A stretch of 64,000 bases of DNA from Camillea tinctor (Eukaryota > Ascomycota > Sordariomycetes > Xylariales > Xylariaceae): assembly GCA_022578605.1 (NCBI GenBank), contig MU394077.1, positions 310,001 through 374,000 on the forward strand. Direction: 5' to 3'. The notes under the pieces are model-generated. The model was not told the origin of the DNA. It saw nothing but the letters and a program-made list of their open reading frames with translations, and ran no database searches. Position 1 is the stretch's first letter. Every line of letters starts with the position of its first letter. This document shows, piece after piece, positions 1 through 13,724 of this stretch. The position numbers and the translations under genes are program-made.

Positions 1-1
1 C

Positions 2-2535
2 CCGTATGACGACGCATCTTCCTACCTCAGGGGTCGAGAGTCCCTTGTGTCGCTCCAGTCCACATACCACGAATCCCCGCCTCTAGGCGTTGCGCCTGAA
101 GAGGGCACATATGGAAACAGGGCTTCATGGTCTGCACCGTCGTTTATGGCACCTCGTGGGGGCCGATACCAGCCCGTATCCCCCCCGAGTACTAATACAT
201 CGGGTTTTGGGCAATTAAGGAGCTTCCGCTCGAGAGCTCAAGCGACGATTCATGAGGATGAGAGCATCGACATGTCGCTACTCCGCGCAGCATCGCCACC
301 TGCACGGCCCGCCTCATATCAGCCCGTAACATCACACGACGCTTCTACCCCAGCTTTTGATGTAACCTCTTTCGCAGGTCCATTGGGGGTCCAGGAAGAT
401 CACGAATTTCTCAAGTCGCTGCAAGTACAGGAAGCTAACGGCAGGCTGACGGGTGGCTTGGGAGAAGGAAGTAAGTTCTCCTTAATTGCTCCCTATAATG
501 GCTTGCCTAATCTAAGCCCTACGCTGAGTAACTCGGAATAAATGAACTTCTTTACTAACAAATTATATCTGCAGTGAGTCCTAACACTGTTATTAAGGGT
601 GAACAGCTTTTAGCGAACAGTCCTTCCGTCAACCGGAGCTTCAGTCGGTCCTTTTCGATGAGAGGGGCAAGAAGGTCTAATTTAAGAACGGAATGGAGGG
701 ATCTGGGTCAGCAAGAGGCCAATAAACGGGGTGAAGTTATCGAGGTTGTCATGGAAGAGCCGGCCGACGTCGACCTAAGTACCATGGTTGGACCAACCCC
801 AGCTGGAATGGATCCCACCATGATACGCCATTCGCAAATGCCCGCGCCGGCGACCCAGACTCAGGTGTTCTACCCACAGCCAGACTGGAAACCTTTCTTC
901 ATGAGATGGCCTTACCTTATAGGCATAATACTCCTATCTATCGTCCTCGCCATCTGCCAAGAAGTTCTTTACCAGAGGTCTGTTAATGAGCCCCTTATCA
1001 GTTTTCGCGACCCCACAGAAGTCGATCCTGGCTACTACTTCATCTTCAAATATGTACCGACAATCATCGCCGTCACATATGGTGTACTATGGCAGAACAC
1101 GGATTTCGAAGTCAGGCGACTGGAAGCATTCTATCAGCTATCGAAAGAGGGTGGCGCACTCGCTGCTGAGTCTTTAAACGTTGATTACGTTACCCTGTTC
1201 AACTTTATGAGACCCATGGCAGCTCTACATAGAAAACACTATGCAGTTGCTGTTTCGTCTGTGGCAACATTGCTTGCTGTTTCCTTAGTTCCTACGCTTG
1301 GGGCTGCCGTTCTAGTTCTCGGTCCTAACCAAGATGCTAGGCTACAGAATCCGGATATCGAAAAATTCGTTACTGTCAGTGCTACACTCTCCAGGATGCT
1401 GACAGCCACGTTTTTCACCATTGCAATTTTAGGATGTATCCTTTTTTACCTGTTAAATACCAGGCGTTCTGGTTTGCTAGCAGATGTGAAAGGAATCGCT
1501 GGACTGGCATCCATGGCTGTAGTAAGCCATATCATGATGGATTTCAAGGATATGGACGTAGCAAAACCCAAGGATATTCACAATAGGCTGAAACACCACC
1601 GTTATGTGTTGCGAAACTCGTCCTTAGCTCCTGATGACTCGTCTCCCGTTAGTAGCCGGGAGAGCGATCGGTATAAGGAAACACACTTATCGGAGAATCC
1701 ACATCCTCTAATGCTTCGAGCCGCTGGATGTATACCATTCATCATCTTTATACTTTTATTTCTCGCCTTTATACCTATCTTCCTATTCACGCCTGCTGGG
1801 GTAGTTACACAGAAGGCTCCTTGGGCTGTCACTGCGCTTGCTGTCTGTATCAAATTGAGCTGGGGCAGTCTAGAAACAGGTATACGTATGATGGAGCCAT
1901 ATTATATCCTGTCAAAACGCCATGCCCCGGCCAAGACACTCACTCTCGACTACACAGCCATGCCTTTCGCTATTGTAGCGTTCCGGGCTCTTCTTAATCG
2001 ACACTGGATGGTATTTCTTGTTGGATGGGGTACCGTTATGGTGGAAGGGCTTACCATCTTCGCGACGGGTCTTGCTGCTGTTGAGGGCAAGGATTTCCTA
2101 GAAATCGTACAAGTGGATGATGACTATATCGATGAAGGTCTTGGATCAGGGTCCGAGACGGTGCGGTCATTCGTGGTAACGCTTGTGCTAACTATCTTTA
2201 TCTTGTTATATCTGTTCGTGGTAGCAACCACCGTATTCGTGCGACGGCGGCATCCCTTTCTACCACGGCAGCCAAATACTATCGCAAGTGTCCTTGCATT
2301 CATGCACCAGAGCAAGATGTTATACGACTTCGTGGGTACAACGAAGTTTGATAGTGTGCAAATGCGTACCCGACTGGAGGAGATCGGCAAGACCTATGGT
2401 CTCGGCTGGTTCGACGGCCGGGACGGCCAGACCCACTGCGGTGTCGACGAGGAGGAGCTTACGGGTTCCTATAAACACGGTATCGACTATTCCCAAGGTA
2501 ACAAGCCTTGGCTTACCGAGTGGCAAACGTTCTAG
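2..2535 (+). CDS. DUF3433 multi-pass membrane protein, 5' partial
   Basis: The reading frame is open from the left edge, so the true start lies outside the window. Exons are 2-470 and 575-2535; the intron 471-574 has a GTAAGT donor and CTGCAG acceptor, and splicing rebuilds an ATG codon across the junction with the frame kept. The N-terminal part is Ser/Pro-rich and probably cytosolic. It is followed by about eight hydrophobic segments in two similar halves. Each half holds a conserved stretch of the type 'R-x-x-E-x-Y-x-L-S-K ... L-x-x-D-Y' followed by a membrane span (first half near 1118-1290, second near 1885-2075). This is the fungal DUF3433 family, whose biochemical role is unknown. Some database entries name family members after a purine-pathway enzyme, which nothing here supports. 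The family call is fairly sure; the function is not. Confidence 0.85.
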
Positions 2536-5500
2536 CTGGGGTTGAGGCGTGGGGACTGGAGAATACCGAAGATGGGAAATCCAATATCACGATCACGAGT
2601 ACGAGCTTTATGGTTTCCTCTGTTCTTTTCTGTTCTTTTCTTTTCCTTCCGTATATTCACATAGAGGCAATGTAGAATGATGGGAAAGGAATGATTTCAG
2701 CTATTCGATTAATCTATGTTTTCAAGGGCATGGCGTTCTTGATGTTGCAGGATAATGTAAGATAAGGGATCAGCTGGCATTTGAATTGCCAAATGAAGAT
2801 AGATACCTGTTTGGGAAACATTTTACGATACCTCTGTATATTTTGGCATGGGAGGATAATCCCCATGCGAATGAATGCTCGAATGATTCATAAAGAATAT
2901 GCAAACAAATGAGACAGTGGACACAACTTGATATAATAGGGGAGAGGCAAAAAAGTAAAATAAAAAGGGTCGGGCTTTTCGGTGTTAGATATAAGGATAT
3001 ACCAACAGCCGTGCTTCGACGTTGCTATATATAAGTGATCGGTTGATTGTTTGACCCCCTTCGATATAATGTGCGAACGATGCCCGGGCCAAGAGCTTTC
3101 TTACAATAGAACAAGGGCATCGGTATATCGAAATTGATTTGTGCCGCCCGAGTGCGTTTTGGGTCCAGAATGTCCCCGTAGGCTCATCAAGCGTATGACT
3201 GCTGATTGATGGTAATTGATTGCTCTGCCGTAACAGGGGAGGGGAGGGGAAGGATTTACATTCAAAAGTGCCGAAAGGCTTGTGGTTCACAGATTACCCC
3301 GTTAGGTACTACCTACATTCTTTGCTCGTGCGGTGCGACGGGAGGATCACTCGTTTCGTTCCTGAGATATCATCATACAGAAAGCTGGGGAAGAAAGAAA
3401 ATAGAGAGGCGGGCAATAATAACAGTGTAAGTTACGTATGTAATGTAACTGGCACGTGGCAAGCCAAGATTATACACTACCTAATACTCTAGTAAGTAAA
3501 TATGCAAAACTGCAATACCAACCTCTTCATTTCACTTGTATACTAGGTTAAAAAACATTACTGGAGATAGTATCTAGTTTGTGGGTTGTGGGATTCCAAG
3601 CATCTGGGTTGCCCCGTAATACGTCAGTCAATTGACAGATAGCTGGAGAACAGGTAAAGTCGGTCTGGTTCCATCATGTAAGTAGTTGGGTATGTCGTGC
3701 GAGCTGGTGGCGCGTTTAACCCAAGGATGCAGGCGATGACGGCATACTGCAGCATGAGCGGGTTTGCTAGAAAAGCGATCAACAAGTGGAAAATCGATTG
3801 CTATGGTCTGTATTCACAGATCACACCCTCTCTTTCCTTGGTTTTAATCTTCTTCAGCAATTATGTAGGTATCATAGTACTATGGGTTACATAGAACTTC
3901 AAAAGTATACAAAAAGGGGGGGGGGGGGGAGGAGAACTATCATCGTTAACGAAGCTTCCCGTTTTGGGCATATTGAAGAAGATGCCATGTCAGACGGAGG
4001 TAATTTACTATTGGACTGGTTGGAATTCAATTGAGTTCAGTTGGAAAAGAATTTAGCGCCGGGCTGGGGAAAAAGGGGATCTTTTGTTCTTTGGCCCAGT
4101 CGAATTTTTTTTGGAGGTTTTTTTCTTTCCACATTACGTTTCTTCTCAGCCAATGGCTGAAACTATAGGCAACTGAATATAGATGGAATTTGACACTAAC
4201 GACGACAAATGACAAAAATAAATATGAGCGGCAATATTAAACTGCGACATAATCGCAGTCAGTACGAAAAATAAAAGAAGGTCTCATTTAAGTACCTCCG
4301 AACGAAGGCGAAGGCGAAAAATGGTGCTTTAACTTGAAATAAATACGAGATACGAGAGGAGCTAACCTAGGGGGGCTTACTCAAGGAGTTTAGGGGAGTT
4401 TAGGTAATGTTAGGTATGTTAGTTTAGGTAGATATGTATTGATTACCTAGGTAATAGGTAAAAGTTAGTATGTAGTGCTTCCCAAGCCTTCACCAAGATC
4501 ACCAAGAGTCACCAAGATGCTGCCCAGCAGGCCTAGAGCAGAAACTGATACGAGTCCACGTCTTCTTCTAACACCTCTGCGCCTCTGCTAGTCGCAAGTG
4601 AGATTTGAGATGGAAGGATCATTTAACTATTTCGCGCGCAAGATATAATGTAGGTAATCTGTACACGATGGGGAGGAGAAGTGCGAAAACGAGAGGAGAA
4701 TAAAGAGATTTGATTGATCGATGGAAGAGGACAGTCCCCGTCTTTTTGCCGTCCCTTGCGACTTGGCCGGAGGGTGGCAGTGCAGAGGCCGTTCTCTTAC
4801 CAATTGGTGATCCACCGACCCGCGCCAAAACACGCAATGTCGCAGACGCAGAAGCGCAAGAAATGTTGTGTTTGTGTGTAAGTGCTTTGGTGTGTGCTTA
4901 TACGTACTTGTATACAGCAAAAAAGCAAATCACAAGAACGTAGAAAATATAACTAGGTAACTAGTGTAGATTTAAAGAACGGAACCCCGGATATATACCA
5001 TTAGCGAGTCGTATCGTGTTTCGATTTCCATGTTAATTCAATAGATGATGGAAGGGGGAGTGGAGGAGAGAGAGAGGGAACAAGCACTGACTGATCTACA
5101 GAGTGCGGACACAGCGCTGGTCGTGATTTAGAAACACACGATGTAGAGAGAAAGAGGAAAAATATAAAGAATAGGAAAGGATGAGAAGGGAAAACAAAAG
5201 AGGAACGAAAAGAAGCAAAAAAAAAAATTAGATGATGATGCTCGATGATGCAATTGTATTCATTCATTCAACACCGAACCGGTTTTATCTACTGTTTTGT
5301 TCTTACCCAGCTGCACTCGGAATGGCAATGGGCAATGAATTATTCAATTGTGCAGTCAACCGATACCTAAAACAGTCAAATAAGTGTGGTAGCAAGACGA
5401 GAACAGGAGACTTGAAGACTTAGGGAGCAGGATGTATCTATACGACTGCATGCTTCCCGGCAAGATTAGACACTACCAGCGCTGTGCGGGGGAAATGGAG

Positions 5501-6649
5501 GGTCAGCGGATGCTTTATTAACAATTTCTGCCAAGCGAAATAAGTGTGGTACGGCGCATATGGGCCCAGGCAAAGTATCGGCGGTTTTGTATACGCGTAA
5601 TTTGCTGCTTCATTCCCTCGTGCAGGTCAAGGCTAGTGGGCGATTCCAGGGGTATCCACCCGACCACCCCTGTCCCCCTGCCCCCCAGTCCCTCTGCACA
5701 CTGATCCCAGCTTGGCCAGTTTGGGACCATCTCCTTTCCCAATTGCAACCGCCCTGGCTGCCCTGGCTGCCCTCCTTCGCCGGCACACTCGCGTTGTGTT
5801 CCTTGTGTTCGCTCGTTCACCTTCTGACCTCCAATAACCCGAAACCTTAGCCAAAGCCCACCAATCTCCTCCCACCCTCTCTCTAAACTCTCTCTCGTTC
5901 TTTTTTTATTTTTTATTTTTTGTATTTTTTTTTCTTGTACCAAACCTACCATCCTGTCGCTCACTCATATCTCTCTTCAATCTCTCCACTATTTCCACAT
6001 ACTCGACTCTTTCACTCCCCCATCGTCGACCGACTGCACCAGACTTACAGCAAACCCATTCCGGGAACGGGTTCTGCTTTCTTTCGTGCTTCCCCCCCTT
6101 TAGGCATCGGCCTCGACTTTGGGGTCATTTACGAGTTTCGCTTTTATTTTAATTCGACCTCTTTACTTGTTGGTGACATATTAGCATCGCCATCCACGCT
6201 CGCTATCATAGGAATAAAAAAATTCAAAAGAAGGAAGAGAGAAAGCGGGAGACGCGCCCAAGTTTACAGGCCGCCGGATGAACAAGTTGACAGACGACCT
6301 TCGCTACTAAATCCCCTGCCGACGATAAAAAGAAAAGAAAAGGGAAAGGATCTAAAAAAGAGCAAAGGAAAACCCGACCGATAATAAGGGAGGCAACTTG
6401 GATTTGAGGAGATCATTAATTTCTTGTAGTTGCTTTGTCTGTCTACTACAATCCAGCCTTTCTCCCGCATGTAATTGATTGTTCGACTCCTTTCAACCCT
6501 CCGAACTTCTTCAACAAGGGGGCATATTGGTCGAACCACGACAATCGACCGAAACTCCCCCTACTCTCGCGAGGAAGGATACTAACCAACCACCACTCCT
6601 GCTTGTAATTAATCGCTACTACCACCATACCACGCAAAGATTCGCGACC
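2536..6649. other. intergenic gap and flc2 leader, no gene recognised
   Basis: No credible coding exon was found. Reading frames up to about 150 codons occur on both strands but lack splice context, family resemblance and coding-like composition. Visible features are a run of 14 G at 3916-3929, several GTTTAGG/GTTAGG-like steps at 4388-4430, a palindromic TACCTAGGTA-type site at about 4444-4454, and a pyrimidine-rich tract with long T runs at about 5878-5935. The last is typical of a fungal core promoter or 5' leader and probably belongs to the flc2-like gene downstream. Confidence 0.6.
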
Positions 6650-8951
6650 ATGTGGTTCTCGACGTTACGACCCGCGTTATTGCTCTCTGCCTTCTCGGCA
6701 GCCATCACCAGCGTCGCTGGTGAGGCGTTGCTCTCATCTAGTTCCCTGAACACATGTCAGGAAGACTCCATGTTCACGGCCAGTTTGTTCAAGGTCGTTT
6801 ACACCCCCAGCAACAGTTCGGCCGCCCTCGACATCGTCGCGACCTCGTCCGTCGAAGGCAGTGTCGTCTTCGACATCGCTATATCCGCCTACGGTTACCA
6901 GATCATCCGAACCACCATCGACCCATGTACTGTCGGCCTCGCTGGTCTGTGCCCCATGACGGCTGGCAAGATCCCATTGACTTTCAACTTGGATGTTGGT
7001 GAGGCTGCCGCTTCTCAGATCCCCGGGATTGCCTACAACTTCCCTGACTTGGACGCCACCGTCCGTGTGTTTTTGAACATGACGGAGACGGGCAAGAGTG
7101 TCGCTTGTGTTGAGGCTGACATTTCCAATGGAAAGACTGTCGACCTCATCGGTGTCAAGTGGGCTCTTGCTATCGTTGCCGGTCTCGTCCTCTGCTCTTC
7201 GGCTGTTATTAACGGGCTAGGACATTCGAATGCTGCTGCTCACATCGCGTCTGGGGCTCTGTCGCTCTTTGGTTTCTTCCAAGCCCAGGCTATGCTCGGT
7301 CTCACTGCTATCCACCTTCCTCCGGTCGTTCAATCCTGGACCCAGGATTTCCAGTGGTCGATGGGCATCATCAACGTCGATTTCATGCAGGATATCTTCA
7401 CCTGGTACCAGCGTGCTACCGGAGGCACCCCTTCGACTATCTTTGACTCTTTGACGACAGTCTCCGTACAGGTTGAGAAGCGTGCCCTCGATGTTTTCCC
7501 GGAAGCGGCTGTAAACATGTACCGGCGATCAGCTGCTCTCATTCCTCGAGCTGTTGGGCACCTCGCTAAGCGCGCCAACATTATGACGGGCTCTGGCAGT
7601 TACTTGGTATATGGTATTCAGCGTGTCGCCTTCAAGGCTGGCATAGAAACGACAAACTTGTTCATGACCGGCCTGGTCTTCTTCTGTCTCCTCGTCCTTT
7701 TCACTATTCTTGGTGTTGCCGCGTTCAAGGGCTGGTGCGAGTTGGCTGCGAAGCAAAGATGGATGAAGAGTGATACTTTCCTCGAGTTCCGCAACGGGTG
7801 GTTGACTGTCTTGAAGGGAATTCTTTTCCGTCTGACCCTCATCGGTTACCCGCAAATGTCTATCCTTTGTCTGTGGGAGTTTACTCAGGTCGACTCGCCT
7901 GCTGAAGTCGTATTGGCTGTATTCTTTATTGCTGGAATGACCATCACCTTAGGTTGGGCCGCCTCCAAAGTGATTCGCATTGCCCGTCGCTCAGTTGCCA
8001 TGCACCGAAACCCCGCCTATATCCTGTTCTCGGATCCCCAGGCTCTCAATAAATGGGGCTTCCTCTACGTCCAATTCAGAGCTTCGGCATACTACTTCGT
8101 TATCCCGGTTCTAGGATACACTTTGGTTAAGTCCATGTTCATTGCTTTTGCTCAGGGTAGCGGAACTGCCCAAGCTATCGGATTCCTACTCATCGAAGCC
8201 ATCGCCCTCATTGCCGCCAGTGTGCTCCGGCCATGGATGGACAAGAGCACCAACTCGTTCAACATTGCCATCTGCGCCGTCAACTTCATCAACGCTATTT
8301 TCCTTTTGATCTTCTCGGATGTTTTCAGCCAGCCTCCTCTAGTAAACGGTGTCATTGGTCTCATCTTGTTTTTCCTTAACGCTATCTTCGCAACCATTCT
8401 TCTCATCATGGTGATTATCTCGACTGCTCTAGTCTTCTACCGAAAGAACCCCGATGGTCGGTACCAGTTTATGGCCGATGACCGAACTTCATTTATGAAG
8501 TCGCAGTCTCAGCTTACCGGAACGACCGAGCTAGATGCTCTCGCCGCTACTGCGCGTGGTGACAAGGCAGGATATAAACCTGGCCTTGACCTCGACGATG
8601 ACAACGAGTCGATCTCCTCCGAATCTATGCGCCGTCGGACAAACACGTCGACGAACTTGGCCGTTCCCGGAGCTTCTCCGGTCGGTGCGCAGCCTCGCAA
8701 CTTCAACCGACCTCAGTCCCCCGTGGACCCGGCGGTACCCCTATTCCCGGCCAACAGCGGTCCTCCGCGAGCCCCTAGTCCTTACGGAGGTTCTCAGGCG
8801 TCGACCTACCGGTCACAAAACAACCCGAGTCCTGCCGCGTACAGAGCTCAGAATAACGCCAGGTAAGCACGCATTTCTCCATATTTGAAAGTACTATCTA
8901 TACTAACAAGCCAATAGTCCATGGCAACGTGGTGCAGGCTATGATCACTAG
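6650..8951 (+). CDS. flc2: Flc2-like TRP/ML-domain membrane protein (putative flavin carrier)
   Basis: The protein has about 748 residues. Exons are 6650-8862 and 8918-8951; the intron has a GTAAGC donor and a perfect TACTAAC branch point next to its AG. The tiny second exon gives the C-terminal motif PWQRGAGYDH, which I recognise as conserved at the end of fungal Flc proteins and which supports the splice. Residues 1-24 form a signal peptide. An ML-like lumenal domain with paired cysteines follows (about 25-170), then a TRP-like region with about nine membrane spans (about 175-620) and a Ser/Pro-rich cytosolic tail. Yeast Flc1-3 affect FAD transport into the ER, cell-wall integrity and calcium homeostasis. 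The ATG at 6650 was chosen over the open frame upstream (from 6479) because it starts the signal peptide directly. The family call is firm; the transported substrate is known only by analogy. Confidence 0.92.
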
Positions 8952-11196
8952 GCGTCGGTCAAGCCGCTGGAGGAGAGGGGGTTTTTCTAGCTGGGCTTTT
9001 TGCCCAGGCGTCTGTTCATACCGGGATACAATTATGACAAAAGGGGCCGGAGTTGTTTTTATTTTGCTTTGATCCGCATCCGCTAGAGGATGTCGGTCGT
9101 GGGAAATTTTTTGGGGAGGGTTTTTTCAATGGAACGGCCTGTTGGGTATACCTGACACCACCATATTCTTTATGAGTAGTAGTGAGCAGCATAAGGGCTG
9201 CCACTCCTCCTTCCCCGCCGCTATTTCCAAATCTTGTACCAAACCCAGGCCGTTGTTTTACGAAGTAGGCGTGTTACGCGCGTCGACTAGCATTAGGAGG
9301 CGTCATGAGAGGGATGCTTTTTGTCTAACCACCAACCTACCCTGTATCCAAATTCTAACCTGGTGTAAATATGCCCAAGAGCTTTTTTTCGGAGCAACCA
9401 AACCAAAAACAACCAAAACAAAACCACAATTCACAACAACAAAAGAGCATCCAGAAGATTTTGGGAACAGCTGGACTGGGGAAATTTTTTCAAGTCTTTT
9501 GGGGAGGTGGAAATTTATTTTATGACCAGGTTACTTTGTTAACGAGGCTGCCGAGTTCGTTTATTTACTGCTTCCTTATTTTTTCGGCGGTTTAGAGAGG
9601 AACATCAATAGTTAATTGACTATCTACTAAGACCATAATTTTTTTTGGTACTCTTGATTGGGGTTTTTTTCTTTCTTCTTCTTTCTGGTGTTATACTTAG
9701 CAATTACTCTTCTATTTCATTTCTAGTCTAAACTTGAACTCATATATACTATGTTTTTTTATTGGTAATAACAGTTATAGAAAGAGAAGAAAAAAGATGG
9801 GCGAAATTACGGCATGAGCTGCCCAGCCGGACGACCGACCTGAACTTGAACCTGACCCGACCCTGACTGAACCCTGACTAGGTCTGTGTCAAGGAATATT
9901 TTTATTAGAGTTACGGAGTTAAAGGTGCCTTTAACTACCTAGTAGGGAATGGCCAGCTCGGGACGGGGATGGGGGGAAGGGAAGGGAAGGGCTGGCAGCT
10001 GGAGAGTTTAACTTACCACCGGACGTTGTGGAAGTGGAAGTGGAAGTGGAACTCAGGGTTCTTTTTTTTTTTCTCTACGCTTATACAGCGTTATCCAGTT
10101 TTGAATGTTAGTGCTTAAGGCTTTGTAGAATTATAATGCTGTAGACAGACCTTAGAGGATGCACATACTACCCACGTGAGCTATGTAAGTAGTGTTATAC
10201 TAGGTGTGTGTTATACACTGGTTTCTTAACCTGAGTTTCGGTAGGTTCAGTCCAGCCAGCCGTCTGTTGGTCGTCTGCCACCCTTCCCCCCTTACCCAGG
10301 GGGTAGGGGTAGTGCAAGGGTTGATATATTGACAGCTACCTATCTACACAGGTACAGCTATGTATATGTTGTATGTTTTATAGGTTGATATAACCAATAG
10401 TATCAATTTATTGAACTGTGTTCATAGAATACTGAGTATTTAGTATATTCGTACTTTGTATACCTAACATAGAAGTCAGGAAACTAAGGAAGTTATGTAA
10501 GTTAAGTTAATTGGATATACACTAATTTTCAGGATCATGGTTATTGTTGAAAGTAGAGGTAGATCGTGATGTTAAGGTTAGGTATTGTAGCACCTACGAA
10601 ACGATAAAAAGCCCCACCTGCCTCTCTTCTTTCCCTTCTTGCTGGTGTCCCCCCAAAAAGTAGGTAGCTGCTGTACATACCTACCCTTTTTTTGTCTTGG
10701 CATTGTTCCTCCGATGACGTGGGGCTCCGTCACTGATTTGACCTTATCCATCATTAGCTAACATGCCAAATCGATAAATGTCCATGCTGGTTGGGTTTTG
10801 CTTCTGATCTTTTTTAACACTAAACACTAATAAACTTATATCACCGCCTTCTTCTTCTTGTTCTTCTTTCCCCTCTTCAACCATCAAAACTTGTATATAC
10901 ATACACATGTTCAAATTACGGACCAAATAGAAAAGAGAGAAAAAAAAAATCAAAAGCTTCCGACCTTGACGCGGGTCACGTTGTTTGAAGACAGCTCGAG
11001 GCATGTTTCGTTTTCGTCAATCCGGACCTATCTACAACATCTACCGTACTCTACCTAGATAATGAGACAGGTTTATTTACCTACTCTCCTGTAGCCCGTT
11101 TCCCGACCAAAGTGCTCGTTCTTATTAGATCTCGCAGGAGTGTGTCTGGTATCCTATGTTATATAATCTCACCTAAAGTCCTATCATATTACTCCA
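8952..11196. other. intergenic gap, no gene recognised
   Basis: This stretch holds the presumed 3' UTR of flc2 and the promoter of ccz1. A 127-codon frame at 9142-9525 lies in A/C-rich sequence and looks like chance. There is a fourfold GTGGAA repeat at about 10028-10051, and the sequence is otherwise AT-rich without recognisable features. Confidence 0.55.
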
Positions 11197-13724
11197 ATGG
11201 CCATGCCAGCTTCTCCTCCCCCGTCAACCGTCGTACCCGCGCAGCTGGGCTTCTTGACCATCTTCAACCCCTCACTGGGCTTAACCGACGACACCATTGA
11301 CGACCAGATCGTCTACTATGCCTCCGTCAGCACCCAATCCAAGAGGCGGCGTCACCGCTCGCGCGGCAAGCCCACCGATCACATCTCCCAGGACGAGAAG
11401 AACGAACGATTAAGACAGATCGGTCTGGCTCAGGGTATGGTTGAGTTTAGCCGCGGCTTCTCTGATGGCAAGGCAGTTGACACTATCGAGACGGAGAAGA
11501 GCCGTGTCGTCCTTCATGAGTTGGAGCCCGGCTGGTGGATCTTAGCTGTAGGTGAACCAAATATCGGCGTCTTAGCTTGGCTACGGCTGATCATTGACTA
11601 ATGCTATGCTGTCCTATGGCCATCCAGTCTATCGACCTCACCAAGATACCCCTCCCTCCGAGGCTTGGGGCTCCCCCATCTAAAGACGAACAATCCGAGA
11701 ATGTTGAATACTCGTCACGAGAGATGAAGCCGGCCGTGCTGTTGATGCAGGATCTGCTGCGTGCACACTCTATTTTCCTGCTTCATCATTCCGCATCCCT
11801 AAGTGCCCTATTTGTTAAATCGAAACGCCAGAGATTCATAAGTATATTAAGTCGATACTGGGACCTCTATTTGTCCACATGGGATGTTATGCTCCACGGC
11901 AATCCCGCCAGCAACGTATTCGGAGGTATCAAAATCGCCGCCTGTGGAGAGCTCGGAGTAGGAGTAGGCGAGGAGGACCGCGGGAGCGGCGAGAGGGAAG
12001 TTCTAGAGGGCTTTGTAGATAGAGTCGAGGGCTTGTCTGACTTGATTGTCTCCAAGTTTGGGGAGTCTGGTCCTGACTCAGATGCGGATCCTGCTAAGGA
12101 TAAGAACCCAGACGAAAACGACCCTAAGTGGCTCGGCACCGGGGAGGAACCCGGGGCGGAAGACGGCGCCATATTCCTGGGCGTCGGTGCTCTTTCGAAA
12201 AGGTCCCTACGCGATGTTACATACTGGATGGAAGACCTATACACCTGGGGCGAGAATGCATACGGGGTGAAAGATAGCCCCACGTCCACGCGTCAGGCAA
12301 GGAAGCATACGAAGTCAACCACTGATATTAAGGATAAAAGTACCCTGTCTAAACAGCCGGTTAACCCAGCCGAGCCTACTAGTACAAATCAGTCAAACAG
12401 CCAAGAGGAGTCTCCCGCACAAGCCGAACCAAAGGCCGTCGCACCCGATCAAACCATCCCCGACCAAGTAGGTGACGTGGTCGATGAGGGCGGGATGAAC
12501 AGGTTGATGAGCTACTTTAAAATGGGATATGGTACCCATTGGACATTAGGCGGTTCTGGGGGCGCCGACAACGTGGGAGACACGGAGAGGCGGGATTCCC
12601 GTGTCAGTGGCTCACGCCGTGCTTCAAAGACCCCTCGCCATGATTCGGGCCACTATCTTATCGGTCTCTTGGGAGACGTGGAGGAAATAGGCGCTGGCAG
12701 CGAACAAGAAGAGAGTAGAGAACAGTCTGATTGCGCCTCCGATGACACAGAATATAATTCTCGGGTGTTACTCCGGACTCTAACAGTGGAGCTTGAACAT
12801 GGCAACCGACCCGAGGCCGAGTTCACACAGGATCTGGGTAGTCAACAGAAGGAGCTTACGACCACTAAATCTGGTCACAGGGACTCGATGGATCCGAACT
12901 CGCGATTTGACAGCCAAGACCGCAACAAGACCACCAAAATGCGAGTTGTAGTATATGTCAACAAGCCATTTATTTACACCTTTATATTCCAGAACAGGAC
13001 CGACTCGCTGGCCTGGGATTCACTATATAAGTCCCTTCACAACCAACTCGCACCGCTACGGAAACCCCTGACCGCATCTACTGCCTATCGCCCTGGGAAA
13101 CCAGACACCAGTACCATATCTTCTCATATCTTTGACCTCGTCTGGGATCCGAAGGCTATGACCATCCACTCCACGATACCCAACATCCCTACTCCTCTGG
13201 AAATGCTTAAAGAGAACCCGCGACCTGTATGGTCCCGAGCTGAGGCGATTAACACTCACAACCAGATCCTCAACACTTACATTGCGACGCTAACCGACTA
13301 CACCAATCTCGAGCGAACTTGTAAGACTAGTCGCGGTTGGTGGATCGTCTGGACGCGTATCATGGAGAGAGCTCCCCCGGTGTCCTCTCGCGGACACAGC
13401 GGCTCGGATGACTCTAACTCGGCATCCGAGCACCTATCAGAAATGGTTGATGGCCAAGGCACGATCCCGAATCTCCAGGCGAGCATATCAGCGGGTAGCG
13501 TGAATTCGTCGAACGGACCCGATCAACAGGCGGGCCAGTCTCCGCCGAAGCCCAAAGTCGGGAACGAGATCTTCCTCATCCGCCGCGCGGGCGAGCACCT
13601 CCGGGGTATCAGCAGCTCGTACGCTGAGGGGACGGGCTGGGCCGATGGCGCTAGTCGCCTTGCGCAGGGGATTGGGGTGGATACGCATAAATATATTGAG
13701 GGTCTGCTAAGCTTGGGTCGGTAG
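11197..13724 (+). CDS. ccz1: Ccz1, vacuolar fusion protein (Mon1-Ccz1 Rab7 GEF subunit)
   Basis: The protein has 815 residues. Exons are 11197-11547 and 11628-13724; the intron 11548-11627 (GTAGGT donor, CCAG acceptor, GACTAAT branch region) is phase 0 and joins the segments around W-W-I-L-A and S-I-D-L-T. The N-terminus, with the L-G-F-L-T-I-F-N-P pattern and the W-W-I-L core, is the first longin domain of the CCZ1/INTU/HPS4 family. A variable acidic Ser/Gly-rich middle part (about 270-540) follows, then a conserved C-terminal part with further longin-like segments (about 560-815). With Mon1, Ccz1 forms the exchange factor for Ypt7/Rab7 on late endosomes, vacuoles and autophagosomes. The middle region is of the length expected in moulds. 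I consider the call secure. Confidence 0.9.

Noticed and set aside
5518..5964. 148-codon minus-strand frame upstream of flc2
   Set aside because: It overlaps low-complexity pyrimidine leader sequence, has Arg/Glu/Gly-rich chance composition and no splice or family support.
5920..6384. 154-codon frame in the flc2 leader as a possible upstream ORF or exon
   Set aside because: It starts with a non-ATG codon and runs through T- and A-rich leader; the signal peptide begins cleanly at 6650, so no upstream coding exon is needed.
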